Of a stretch of 64,000 bases of DNA, positions 46,261-58,600 are shown piece after piece. The notes under the pieces are model-generated. The model worked only from the letters and a program-made list of their open reading frames with translations. It ran no database searches and was not told the origin of the DNA. Made by a program: the position numbers and the translations under genes. Position 1 is the first letter of the stretch. The number at the start of each line of letters is the position of its first letter. This stretch comes from Apricaphanius iberus (Eukaryota; Chordata; Actinopteri; Cyprinodontiformes; Aphaniidae): contig JAPXFQ010001709.1 of assembly GCA_028564705.1 (NCBI GenBank), forward strand, positions 124,001-188,000. Reading direction: 5' to 3'.

Positions 46261-46984
46261 ATTCATTGGATCCTAATATTTAAACACGGTGCTGTAGTGT
46301 ATCTATGATTACTTTCTTGTTTAATGCAGAAGAGGATGATGAAATGACTCTGGTAGGAGTGACAAAAGTCACTCTGCTGAAGTCAACTGCTGGTACTCTA
46401 TACATTGCTGGGCAACACAGACTTTACATCATCAACATGATTCTACATCGCCCATACTGCCAAATACTGTGGGTCACCCTTCAGAGTCACAAAGTTCAGA
46501 TGTTTTAATCACTAGGGTGTTAGGGTGCCAACTGTGCAATAACCCCATTTGTGAACATTCCTTGCCACTACGTATTCAGCAGTTAACTGTTAGCGTGGTT
46601 CTGTGGAGTAGAAGGATTTGAGAACAACAGTGACTCGGCCACTTGGCGGTAGGCCACATAAAATCCCAGAGTTTATGCTGAGGCCGAGAGTGATCATAAA
46701 CTAACATAAGTCAAAGATACATACTTAAAAACAGTCTTCAGATTGGTTCTATTTAATTCCTCTTTTAATAAGATTCAATGACAGCTGCATACAAGCCCTG
46801 CATCGCAAATATCAGTGCAAAAACATCAAATGATGGGCACTTGAGTGGCAAATCCTACCTATCTGTCTGAAAAAACAATGGATGAGTGTGGGGTCGGCAG
46901 GTGCGAGGAGATAGGCACTTCCCTATGTGCATGGGCATTGTAGAGCTGTTTTTTGCCAGGAGTTGGGCCAAGTCCCTCAGTTCT
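46261..46984. other. intergenic, no gene recognised
   Basis: The 67-codon frame at 46305-46508 follows an AG and looks mildly exon-like (EEDDEMTLVGVTKVTLLKS), but I recognise no family and no donor site confirms it. Confidence 0.35.
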
Positions 46985-47295
46985 TGTTAAAGGAATGCTT
47001 AATACCTCCTTATACCAGACATTTTGAAATATGTTGCACTCAAAACATTGTGAAAAGAGATTGTGGATGCCTCATTCTTGTTCCAACATGACTGAACACC
47101 AGAGCACAAAGCAGGGGCCATACAGGCAGAGATTAGTAAATTTGGTGCGTCAGAATTTAAGTAGCGGACACAGGGTTCTGACCCTAGCCCGAAAGAACAG
47201 CTTTGTAGTGCATCAATACTAGGCTGTGAGCCAGGGCCTCTCATCCAATCATCAGTGTCTGATCTCATGAATGCTTCCTGGAAGGGCAACAGAGC
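46985..47295 (+). pseudogene. Tc1-like transposase fragment (family E)
   Basis: AGACATTTTGAAATATGTTG, TTGTTCCAACATGACTGAAC, GAGCACAAAGCAGGGGCCAT and CTGTGAGCCAGGGCCTCTCA follow, with many changes, the C-terminal part of another fish Tc1 transposase gene (sense: FxHD...HKA...SPDLNP...ARP). All frames contain stops. It is bounded on the right by a SINE. Confidence 0.6.
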
Positions 47296-47302
47296 ACGCT
47301 AC

Positions 47303-47470
47303 CGGTTAACTTAACAGACATGTTTTTCGACTGTGGAAGTAAGCTGGAGTATCCAGGGAGAACCCACACATGCACAGCGAGAAGATGCAAATTCCATGCA
47401 GAAAGACCTCAGGCCAAGATTCAAACCCATGACCTTCTTGCTGCACGGCTACGGTGCTACCGATGCCACT
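47303..47470 (-). mobile_element. SINE (family 1), 5' half
   Basis: The reverse complement begins at the tRNA-like head (GTAGCACCGTAGCCGTGCAG; B box GGGTTTGAATC) and continues TCTTTCTGCATGGAATTTGC to GGATACTCCAGCTT and AAAAACATGTC. The 3' half and tail are missing. Confidence 0.8.
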
Positions 47471-48689
47471 GTAAAGCATATATAAAAAGAAATCAAAACG
47501 GTATCTGTACACAAACAGACAAAGCTTTATTACCAGTTACATGTTTTTTGCTGAAATTAAATCACAAATGATTCATTTTTCTACCTTTGCAGACTGACAT
47601 AGGAATATGAATACATATCCCCGTTTGTCCTGGGTCGCAATAATATTGTTAGGGAAAATTCTAATCCTTGCTCTAAATCCATATTTCACTGCAGGTTAAA
47701 CATTTAAGATGTGAATGGTTGCATGCGTGTGTTTCCAAATGAGCAAGTGAGAAACTGCTCAATGACATCAGTGTGTTTTGCTAATAATAAAGCATGATGG
47801 TGGATGACCTCATATTCATACCTCGCTTGTTGATGAATGAATCACAGCTGAATGACAGCATATGTCCCGACGCCCATCAGCAGTATATCCCCGGCTCTGC
47901 ATGTGCCAGGAAAACAACAACAGGCCGGCGTGAGGAAAATGTTTTCAAAACAAATTTAAATTCCAAAGAAATTAAAAAGCGTTCAGCATGAACAAGTGAA
48001 CTCCACCGCTGTACTGAAAGCCTGCATTTTAAATGTAGTAGTTTATTTTGTTCCAGCACATTTTCTTGTAAAAGCCATAATGAATGAGTATAATCTAAAG
48101 TAATTTTGAAATATGTTTTGCAAATTAAAGTATTAAAAGCCACTGTAGTCGGAAAAAACATTTTAAATAAAGGTGAGAAAGATTCCTTCAGTTCTTGGAG
48201 GTTTAATTTGAACTTTTTTGTACAAGCAAGGAGGAACGGCATCTCACATTATTGCCGAGATCCGTGTAACAGCTAACCTGCTCCCAACAACTAACAAAGC
48301 CTTTTTATAGATTTAGACAACCTTGCTCTTGTCGCTACCCTATCAGTAAACATTTCTCCATGGTGACGTTTCCAGACTATCGGGCATCTCCGTCTTGATA
48401 AGACACGCTCAATCTTAAGACATGTCAGAAGTTTTCAGTGCTCCGAGGGTCGTTTCTATGGCAATACAAGAGTCGGGATCCTGATATCAGTTCATTTGAC
48501 CTAACCTAATATTATACAATGTCACACAATCAGACTATCACTATATCAAGAAGAAATGGCACACAGTTCTCTCAGTTTATAAGAATACAAAGAAAAGATC
48601 TGTGATCTTGTCAATATAAACTTCTCAATTTAAATTTTTCCATAACAGCCATTAACGAGGCAATAACAAAAATAAGAATTTGAACAAGC
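47471..48689. other. intergenic, no gene recognised
   Basis: Frames at 47794-47991 and 47877-48242 overlap on opposite strands without recognisable motifs. No element boundary was found. Confidence 0.4.
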
Positions 48690-48747
48690 CATCATCAGGC
48701 AGGAGGCAGGGCCTATTCCTGGAGAGGTCACCACTCCATCGCAGGAC
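48690..48747 (-). mobile_element. SINE (family 1) scrap
   Basis: GGAGGCAGGGCCTATTCCTG, then GAGAGGTCACCACTCCATCG and CAGGACAAC are the antisense of the GACTGGCGACCTGTCCAGGG region of family 1. Confidence 0.6.
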
Positions 48748-49382
48748 AACAAACATACTAAAAATACAAATAAAATGCTTGCACTCACCGACATAGATCT
48801 TCTCCACATCACCTGCTTCTGAAAATAAAATCCATCCTTATTTATTTTCTCAAGAAGACCTCCATGTTTCTGTTATAAAGTTATATGTCCGGGTCCATAA
48901 GTCCTGTCTGGTTGAATTTCTTGAAAAGTTAATCTTGAAAATGGCATAGCAAATATATCTCCCACCAAATCTATCCCTTCTTCTCTTTCAGCCATCATGG
49001 GTTAAAGATACACCACCAGTAGCTCTCGGTAGCTAATTTAGCTAACGAATCTCCGCGTTTAGTTCAGATATTTTGCTACATTCAGCTGTTCCGGGTCCTT
49101 ATCCAATCAGAGGACACATACATGCCAACTTCAGCGTGCCGCCTTCTAGCAGGCCTTGCTGTAGCAGAGTCGAGAGCTGATTGGCTGTCGCAACTGACTT
49201 TGTTAGTTTTCTTACAACAGACCTCAACCTGCCGTGTGGATTCTGAGGGCCATAGGCAGATTTCATGAAACTTGAAAACACAAGCCTGCTGAAATTTGAT
49301 TGGATAAAAACTCTACCTTAGTATATAATACTGGAAGCATTGCAACCAAGTAGATGTCAAATGATACAAAGAGAAAAGAGTA
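48748..49382. other. intergenic, no gene recognised
   Basis: No supported frame, RNA gene or repeat boundary. Confidence 0.4.
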
Positions 49383-50165
49383 AGTAAGTAAAATGTATTT
49401 GTATAGCCCCTTTCACAGACAAAGGTCACAAAGAAAGATCAGCAAGAGTCAAGTTTAAAAGCATACAATATATTAAAACAAAACAGAGAAAGACATAAAA
49501 TCACGACACCAATGCTTGAGCAAAAAAGGACCGTTTGCTTTTTAAAAACCTTGACAGAGTCAGCAGTTCCACAGTCTAGGGCAGGGATCCACAAGTCCAG
49601 GCCTCAAGGGCCGATGTCATACCAGTTTTAAAGGTGTCTCTGTTCCAACACACCTGATTCTAATTCTCTAACTTCCTCCTCAGCATTGCAAAGTTCTACA
49701 GAGGCCTGCTAACGAGCCATTATTTGATTCTGGTGTGTTGAACCAGGGAAAGAACTAAAACCTGCAGGATATCGGCCCTCGAGGCCTGGAGGTGGGGATC
49801 CCTGGTCTAGGGCAACAGACTGGAATTTTCTGTCCTCTCTCGTGTGTGGTGTACTACCAGTAGGTTCTGGGCCGAAGATCTTCACGCAAAGCAGGGTTCG
49901 ACCAAGAGCTGGCGCAGGTTTAACAGAGCCTGACCCTGCAGAGCTCAATAAGTCAGAATTATAACCTTGAATTGCTTTCTGAAATCCACAGTGAAGAGAA
50001 TATAGTACCCGGGTAATATGGGTATGTTTAGGGGAGTTGGCTAGGAGTCTGACTGCTTTAAGAGGATTTATCTAAAGCTGTAAAAAGAGTGTTGCAATAC
50101 TCCACTGTGATGATACAAATGTGATTAGATTTTAGTTGAAAAAAAAAAAAAAAGTTATATCAAGA
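49383..50165 (-). mobile_element. LINE 3' fragment, interrupted by a MITE
   Basis: GTATTTGTATAGCCCCTTTC, then ACAGACAAAGGTCACAAAG is a LINE 3' terminus in antisense. After the MITE, plus-strand text such as GAATTGCTTTCTGAAATCCA, CAGTGAAGAG, AGGAGTCTGACTGCTTTAAG and AGAGTGTTGCAATACTCC is the antisense of the C-terminal coding region of an L2/jockey-type polymerase. Degenerate. Confidence 0.6.
49582..49804. mobile_element. hAT-type MITE (family H1), copy 2
   Basis: 223 bp. The ends CAGGGATCCACAAGTCCAGG and (reverse strand) CAGGGATCCCCACCTCCAGG are inverted and extend inward through CCTCAAGGGCCGAT and CCTCGAGGGCCGAT. The flanks GTCTAGGG (49574-49581 and 49805-49812) are identical, an exact 8-bp TSD. 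No coding capacity. Same family as 12207-12424. Confidence 0.95.
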
Positions 50166-52329
50166 ATACGTTTAGGCCTGCTACTGCTAAATATGTTATC
50201 AAGTTTTTTATGTTTTCCCAGGTCTTTCCTGCTATGCAGTGGTTTTTGTTTGTCTAGCACCAAAAATCCAAATACTGCGAACACTTTCTTAGTGTTCTGA
50301 AATGCAGCTGGACGGCTTAGAATAATTTATTTCTTACATCATCAACAACATGATTCTTATCCCCCCTGCACCTCTTTGAGCTTCAGAAGGCACCGTAAAA
50401 GCAAACCAGTTCAGACAGGTTTCAGCACTCTGAGAAATCTGTAATAAAACCCCTCTTCAAGATTGAGAGCTGCAATCCTTGGTTGATCTGCTTGAAAAGT
50501 TGCTTCCTGGAAAGAGGGGCCCTTTTGTAATATAGCCGTTTCCAACCTCTCTAATGACCTTTCCATTTTTTTTTTTCACTCGTGCCAGAGTACTCAAGCT
50601 ACTTTGCACACATATAACTAAACATTGGATACTGGCGCCGCATGTCCAGAACTGTGTGATAAAATCATCCACCACATGGCACATGTTATTTGTTAAGATT
50701 ATGCTGAGTAAATAGTTAATGAGCTTTCATGAGAAATTAAGTCTCATGGACACACCCATATGCGTTCCTTGCCCCTCACCTGTTGCATCAAGTAGTCGTC
50801 CTTTACAGCTGTTGAACAAATGGGATGTGCCTTTTGTCCTTCATTACTTGAAGTAATCAATTCTGGCCTTAAGACAAGCTTGGGCATGTGGTTGGAAATT
50901 GGAGACCCAAAGAGAAAACTATCCATCTAAAAGATAATGCATGCTTAATATAGAAAGGTTGGGAACTAGTAATTTCTATATTTTGAAATCTAAAATGACT
51001 ACAGTTTTTTATTCCTCTTTTTTTTGTAGTCTGATCAAACGATTCCCTTAAAAAAATTATACAGATAGTCTTTAGCTGCTCTCACATGTGTTCTGATGCA
51101 TATCGTCCTATAGGATAAAGCAAGGTAAGTTCATTTGTGTATGATCATTTATACAAGGCAATACAAAATAAAATAAAACATTGACAGCATGAAACACAAT
51201 AGGAGAGTAATAGTTAAAGCCACACATCACATAATACAAATAAAATGAAATAAAATAAATACTGTAGATAAATACTAAGGTCTCTATGAAACCATAGCTA
51301 CATGGTTTCTGACCAACAACTCTTGTGGACTATTTCCAAAATTTCAAAGTTTACTTTTTAAACATAGAGAAACTGGACTGTAAAGTGAAATAAAAGCCTG
51401 CAGAAGGTTATCTGGGTTTCATTTAGACAGAAAATATTTATCCTGCATTGACGGAATTGAGTACTAATTTAGGAAATACAAAGAATTTGGGTTGTGTTAA
51501 CCAGAACACCTCATTGGTTGTTAACCATTTGCAGAATAATATGACAAGTTCGTATCGGGAAACGTGGCAAATTTTCTCAGAAAGGACATTTTTTCTGCTG
51601 TTTAACTTCTCAGAATTCATTCTCCTGAAACCTCTCTGCTGACTGTCCCAGGCTGGCCCATGAAAGTGGATAATTGGTGAGACTAATGTATGTCAGTCGT
51701 CCATTTGGAGACGCACACAGAGACTTAGCAATGTGGTCATTGAATGATATTATTATGGGGTGGCACATTTAGAGTGCGTTCACATAGACTGAACCATTTT
51801 CTTCACATTTTAAATGCATAGTTCCTGTTAATCAATGTGTCTGGCCTTCGTATGAGATGAGTAAAAAAATAATAATGGACGAATGAAGTTAAATTCACCC
51901 TTAAATATGGGTACTTGGAAGAAAGCCAATAATCTATGTCTCCATTGTGTTCAAGTTTCTAAATGATGCACAGTTGACATAAAAGCAACAATAGGAGTGA
52001 ATGACGGTCAAGACAGACATCACAGTGGCAGCGTTGAAATTACCATCTGCTTGTAGACTCTTTGGCCTTGTAACCATGACAACACAGGAGAATACTGCTG
52101 TTTCTCGATGCTGCTACAGGAAGGCACTTTTAAAATAATACATCCTCCAATCATAAAAATATGGCTCATGTGTTGCCTTTTAAACTGTTACTGCAGACAA
52201 GTTGGGGTCGGGTTTCTGAGGAAACATCAGCACAGGCATTTAGCTCTTTTAGCAATAGCTCCGCCACAATTTCAGATTAGACAGAGAACATGACGATATT
52301 TCATGAAAGATCATGAACGCTGATGTGTG
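50166..52329. other. intergenic, with one LINE 3' scrap
   Basis: The segment 51117-51200 (AAGCAAGGTAAGTTCATTTG, ACAAGGCAATACAAAATAAA) resembles the same LINE 3' terminus as 7721 and 23251. Elsewhere nothing is supported. Confidence 0.4.
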
Positions 52330-52331
52330 TA

Positions 52332-53398
52332 CACTCACTGGCAACTATATTAGGTACACCTTGCTATTATCGGGTTGGACCCTCTTTTGCCTTCAACTCT
52401 GCCTTAATCATTCGTGGCATTGATTCAACAAGGTACAGGAAACATTCCTCAGAGATTTTGGTCCGTATTGACATGATAGCATCACACAGTTGCTGCAGAT
52501 TCGTTGGCTGCACATCCATGATGCGAATCTCCCATTCCACCACATCCTAAATGTGCTCTATTGGGTTGAGATCTGGTGACTGTGGAGGCCATTTGAGTAC
52601 AGTGAACTTATTGTCATGTTCAAGAAACCAGTCTGAGATGATTCAAGCTTTATGACCAGATCCTACTGGAAGTAGACATCAGAAGATGGTCACACCACAG
52701 TCATAAAGGGATGGACATGGTCAGCAAAAAAACTCAGGTAAGCTGTGGCGTTGTAACAAAGATCAGACCAGCCTGAACCGTTGATACAAGGCAGGATGAA
52801 TCCATGCTTTCATGTTGTTGACGCCAAATTCTTCGCAGCAGAAATCGAGACTCATCAGAACAGGCAATATTTTTCCAATCTTCTATTGTCCATTTTTGTT
52901 GAGCCTGCGCAAATTGTAGCCTCAGTTTCCTGGTCTTAACTGACAGGAGTGGCACCCGATGTGGTCTTCTGCTGCTGTAGCCCATCTGCCTCAAGGTTCG
53001 GCGTGTTGTGTGTTCAGAGATGATGTTCTGCATACCTTGGTTGTAAAGAGTGGTAATTTGAGTTATTGTTTGCTTTTCTATCAGCACGAACCAGTCTGGC
53101 CATTCTCCTCCAAGGCATTTTCTGAGCATTCTCTGGAAACCCTTAGAGATGGTCCCAGTAGCTCAGAAGTTTCTGAAATACTCATATCAGCCCATTTGGC
53201 TCCAACAACAATGCCATGTTCAAAGTCACCCAAATCACCTTTCTTCTCCCTTCTGATGCTTGGTTTGAACTCCAGGAGATCATCTTGACCATGCCTACAT
53301 GCCTAAATCTATTGAGCTGCCGCCATGTTATTAGCTGATTAGAAATTTGCGTTAGCGAGTAGTTGGACCGATGTGCCTAATAAATTGGACAGTGAGTG
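52332..53398 (-). mobile_element. Tc1-like element (family D), complete ends
   Basis: Left TIR CACTCACTGGCAACTATATT and right TIR (reverse strand CACTCACTGTCCAATTTATT) are inverted, and both ends abut TA (52330-52331 and 53399-53400), the Tc1/mariner target dinucleotide. The transposase gene lies on the minus strand. About 70-100 bp are missing near 52720-52780 and another ~80 bp near 53125, relative to the family as I remember it. Confidence 0.9.
52734..53129 (-). pseudogene. Tc1 transposase fragment (family D)
   Basis: 131 codons. EWPDWFVLIEKQTITQITTL and RRTLRQMGYSSRRPHRVPLL form the second helix-turn-helix and linker. IEDWKNIACSDESRFLLR contains the first catalytic aspartate (SDES) of the DDE triad. 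The frame then runs into the deletion, so the second D and the E are not joined in frame. An active enzyme would excise and reinsert the element at TA sites. Confidence 0.85.
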
Positions 53399-53400
53399 TA

Positions 53401-55091
53401 TATGTGCCTGAAAACATTCCTTGCAGCTTGAAATGGCATTATTGAGTTTCTGTGTAGCAGAATCAATAAGTCATTATAAAACAGTGTTAATAAAGATGAA
53501 AACAGCTGTTATGATAATCTGACATGTGACCTAAACTCTGCAGAGTTTCATCTTTTATTTTTATCTAATATTATTTTGATTTTTATCTTTACCTTTTGTT
53601 TCCGAAGATGTTTCTTGTGCTATCCATCTATTGTTATCTAAAATATCAAAGACATATATCTACAATCTTCCATTAAAACAAATTTTGCTACTGCTGATGA
53701 TTTTAACCTAATGCTAACACGTTAACGCTCTGTTGTGATGTGACACATTAACAGTTTGACATATTTTAGTATGATTTCTATTCAGTCTGCCTTGGAAACT
53801 TACCACTGTGCTTTGAAATAAGTTAGTGTTTGTACTGCTTTTTTGTCCAGCTCTTCCTCAATCAGTTTGTCCGTGAAAATCTGAGTTCTGATTATCATAA
53901 TACTGACTACAAAATCTCTGATTCAGCAGTTATTTTACATCAGTAAATTAATGTGTGTTGTCTAAACTATAGTAGTTCTGGGAGCACTTACTCACTGGGA
54001 GTATAAATCAAACTGCATTGGGAGTTTAGTTGCAGAATGATGTCAATCATGTAAAACATGCCTTGAGAAACATGTTGCCATTGGATTAAGACATTCCTTA
54101 ATAAACATTAAGTCTAATAGGTCTAATAAAATTATACCACAAACGGCATTTAGAGAAACGTAATCATCCATCATATAGCAAAAACGTTTGATTTTGCTAT
54201 ATGATCATTTTCAGTCACAGACTGCAGTAAAGAAATAGAAGGCGGGTCATTTTTCACCCAGTTATGGTAAAGTCTTCAGGCTAAACATTATATTATATAA
54301 TTCTACTCAGTTGCAAATTCGCTGCAACCCGGGTACCTGCACCTTTTCTCCATGATGCCCCAAGTGCCCTTATTGGAAAAAAAGTAATCTCAAAAGCAAT
54401 ATTGCACCCCTTCAGAAAACGAACAGGGTACTTTGGCTTTGCATTGTCCCCTACTGATGACGTTGATATATTATGTTGTTATACTCTGTTATTCTATTGA
54501 TGCATATTGGTTGTTTCTATTCGGGATGATACACTGAGTTATGTTGCTTTAAGCGGTTTTAAAATCTTGCTATATGTGCCCCTTTTTGAACTCTTAGCAC
54601 CTTGCCCCTCTCAAGATCTTTGCACGGCCCTAATAAAATTAGTGTTAAAACTTCAGCTTTACACATTCTGACATCATGATAACACTCTAGCAGTAGATCC
54701 TGGGTTTGAATCCCGGCCTGGGGTCTTTCTTTATGGAGTTGCATGTAATGTTTGGTTGGATGGATATTATTGTTTATATTATAGTCTTTTTGCTTTTTCA
54801 AAGTGTATTCAAATGATTAACTATAGGGCATTTAAGGGGTATAAAGCCAGGAGCAGATAAACAGTTTTTCTACATTCTGTTTTCTGGTTTACTGCATTTG
54901 CAAAGCTTTAACAAGTTGTCAAACAATCTGGTTTTCAGACAGTTTCTTTGACTTCGTCATACCTCTCAACCTCAATAGATTTCAACTACTATAGGCCATC
55001 AGTTAGCACGTTTCACTTGATCAAAAAGTACTTCATAAATTCTATGTGGTGAAAAAGTTGATTTTCTGAAATAAAATTTATGTATACAATG
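53401..55091. other. intergenic, with a SINE scrap
   Basis: AT-rich. The segment 54688-54765 is a family 1 SINE fragment (plus): GATCCTGGGTTTGAATCCCG (B box), GCCTGGGGTCTTTCTTTATG, then a GGATGGAT end. Otherwise no gene or bounded repeat. Confidence 0.5.
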
Positions 55092-55099
55092 TTATTGTC

Positions 55100-55572
55100 T
55101 AGGGGCGACCCTGAATAGTCGAAGACTCGATGCATCGATATGCAGAGCCTGATTCGACCTCCATTCTCAAGGTCAATCTTGAGGATGCTCAACCTCTAAT
55201 CGCACACAGAACTACTGTTTTTTTATGGTTATTAAGTTATATAAATCCTGCAAGTATGATAATACTTTAAAACAATACATTAAGAGAAAGAAAAGTTAAA
55301 TGAACATCAGGACGGCAACCAGCAAACCACCGCCAAACACTGACAACATAACTCAAAGGATAACTAAAGAACACAACTACATTTGGAAGACAAACTAAAA
55401 TTCAAAATGGAGGACTTCTCCTATTAACAGGAACACGTTACCCATAAGTCTTTGCGGCATACAACCATCCCCAAGCAGCCTGCACATATAGATCATCTGA
55501 CAATCGGTCGACTACAGAAAGATTCAATAATTCTGATTCGAATATGTAAATCCTTAGTTGGGGACACCCCTA
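55100..55572. mobile_element. hAT-type MITE (family H2)
   Basis: 473 bp. The ends TAGGGGCGACCC and (reverse strand) TAGGGGTGTCCC are inverted (10 of 12). Flanks TTATTGTC (55092-55099) and TTACTGTC (55573-55580) match at 7 of 8, an 8-bp hAT-type TSD. AGTCGAAGACTCGA-like words near the ends are typical of this fish family. No coding capacity. Confidence 0.82.
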
Positions 55573-55638
55573 TTACTGTCACATTGTATTCACTCATTAT
55601 CTTAAATGTTTTTAAGATATGATACAATGTGACTGTAA
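55573..55638. repeat. 66-bp imperfect palindrome
   Basis: TTACTGTCACATTGTAT on the left pairs with ATACAATGTGACTGTAA on the right (16 of 17), and ATCTTAAA with TTTAAGAT further in. Its first 8 bp are also the TSD copy of the adjacent hAT MITE, so the palindrome was cut by that insertion. Confidence 0.85.
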
Positions 55639-58600
55639 CCAAAGGTATAAAGTAAAGAATCACGTTTACTTGCATTATTTTATTGAGTAGTTTTTTGTGT
55701 GTAATTGTACTTTTTTTAAGTCGTTTTAAAATCTGTAATTTTACTTTTACTTAAGTATGTTTTTTATTAAATATAGTACTTTGTGGCATTTTTTTTTCTT
55801 TTATACCCCTTACTGAGTAGAAATACAAAAATGAACAAATATGACAAAACATATTGTGCCTGGAAATACTGCCCTGCATAATGTATATGAGAACTGCCCG
55901 ATAATAAGAATAAAGATGAAAGCAGGTGAAATCGGTATGAATCTAGCGGACAGATACCCCCGTGAAATAAAGCTAAACGAGAATAAAACAATGTTAACCC
56001 CTGTCCATAAGTATGTGACCACTTTGGCTTCAGTTCAAGAAAGACAACAGCATTATTATGTGTTTGGTTAAAGCCGAGGTCGCAGCCAGTGGCGGAATTA
56101 GCAGTTTGGGGGCCCAGGGCGAACAAAGACATGGGGCTCTCTGCAAATGTTGATTAGAATATTTTTCAATTCTAAGTAAGAAAAAAGTCCTTTATGTAAC
56201 TTGTTCACTGGCCCAGTCATTAGACGGCACTTATGTCCAGAATTTTGATGTTTGGAACTGCGTCTGAATGAAAAACACATTTAGCAGTTTGAAAAATGTA
56301 TTTTCCACATATAATAATATTAATTTCTGTAAAAGTATGTGCCAGGCAGCCATGTTTGTGAAAAGGAAAATTTGTTTGTACAGCACACTTTAAGCAACAA
56401 GCCAATTTAAGTTGACATGTTCAGCAGACCTTTCATGTTGTTTCAAATGGGTGCAAGTAGTGACAACTGGTGAAAAATACTCTTGGTTGACCTGATATAC
56501 CAATAGTTTTACCTTCTTAGTATTAGCATTCAAATTGAGAAAATCACAACAATAACTTAACATTTTTAATGCAGGAATTAATAAAAGGCTAAACGATTAA
56601 AAGGGAAATACAGTAACTTGCAGATTGTTCAGTATTTAATCATTTAATTGGTTACTTTGCATTATTCTAAAAAAGTACCATGTACTGTATGTTTGCTTAA
56701 AAGTCTGAACAGTCTAAATACTATCAAAACTGAACCTTTGACAATCAACTAATGAAAGAGAGCGGATGCTTTCCTAGCAAGAAGAATTAAAAAAACACAT
56801 TTGCATAGAATCAAATAATCAGGGCTACAAACATAAAATTAAGAAATCAGATGGACTAAAGCAGGTTCTGCTGGAACTACAACACTAAGCAACCCCGCTG
56901 GATTTAAAGAAACAATAAAGCACAAAGGCAAATTTGACCAAGATGAATGCAGAGCTGTAAGCTAACTTCTATCTTTATGATCTTTATCATGTATCGATTT
57001 GTTGCTGTTTATCGTTGGTGCCACAGCGTTAGCTGGATCTGTAGCACGGAAGAAAAACTTACAGCTTCTGCACAAAATGTGTTTTACAATCTCTGAGAAA
57101 CTTGTCTCCAAGAAGAGGCCATTATATTATGTTACCTGAATTATACTGTTGAGAGAAGGGAACTGGCACAAAATTGACAAGATATGAAATTAAAACGGGA
57201 AATCCAAGACCTTTCAAAGAAAAAGTGTAAGTCTGGAAAACAAAATCTGAGATATATTAAAACACAATTAATAAAATACTAAAGTTTGGGTTTGTTTTTA
57301 GTACTTGGTAATAAAAATAGCTTGCATACAACCAGGTTTATGGCTTATATTATTTTCAGGGTTTTTTGTTATAAGTTTTAAAAGTCCTATGTTGTTGAAC
57401 TCACCATTTCGAATGCTTTTTCAAGGCAGCACAGATGTTAGACAAAGTAGTCAGGACAAGTGTCTCCTTTATATTTGTGAGTTGCTTATAAAAGACAGAT
57501 TGGTCCTACGTACTTGAAGATTTCTTTCTTTCTTTTTTGGGCTTTTGAATTCATTTTAAACAGAAAACGTTGTTTCTGATAGTGTTAAATGATCTGAGAA
57601 AGGTTTACGGCTGGTCATTCGATGGAGTGTGATCATTCTGCATGCACGTTTCTCAACAGCTGGAAGGATGTTGAGCAGGCAAGGGTGTCTAATGATCTGC
57701 AGGAAATATCACCAAAAAAGTTTCACAGAAAGTAGCTGAGGATGGTCAGTGGCATGGAGCAGTCTTTTAAGATAGCCAAAATGTGTTCAATGTGAAACAG
57801 CCTTTATAGTAAAAGCACATACTCAAGCTTGGCGCTGTTGTCATTCACTTGCCACAGTCATGGAATGGGGAGGACATTGAAACACACCTATTGGCAGCCT
57901 GATGGCATTACAGAATATATGTTTTTTTTGTTTTGTTTTTTAAATGACGGTGGGGAATAATTTTGAAGGAAAAACAATATCTTAAAGATCTTTGTTAAGT
58001 GTTCATTATGGTACCTTTAAAGTATTTGGGGCCTGTGCCTGATGGTAAGTCCGCCACTGGTCGCAGCTTTTAGAAACTCCAAATGAATCCTGCACAAACA
58101 TGTAGAGGTAAGTTAAACTAAACTACTGTCATGGTAAAGTCATAGTTTCATAAAAGGCTGTGCTCAGTCAATCAAAAACATCAGAGAATGACGCGAGTGA
58201 ATTTCTTTTTCACTGACCTGTCCAATTTTGACATTCTGTTTGGGGTGAAATTGTAAATTGTGTCGCTCCATTTTCTGGTGTTACAGGCAGTAAACTATGT
58301 TTGTTTAAAAAAAAAAAAAATCTAACATCCTATTAGGGCCATAGGATGATTTCTTTTTTTACTTCTACATATTCTAATTTACTCTAGAAAACCCAACAAA
58401 TCGCCCAGCATTTGTAGCCTAACTACATACTTGAGGAAAAACCAATGGCCGCTGGCTGCTTTGCTTTGTGACCGCATACCATGGAGGCCGCCATTCCTCC
58501 TCCATTGCATTTATTTGGGAACCGCCACCCCCTAAGCAGGCCTTGGGACTCTAGGGGGGCGCTGTTTCGCTGATTCCTTATGGACAAACATAGTGCCTCA

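Noticed and set aside
46305..46508. Possible exon beginning after an AG
   Set aside because: No recognised domain, no donor at its end, and surrounded by transposon relics.
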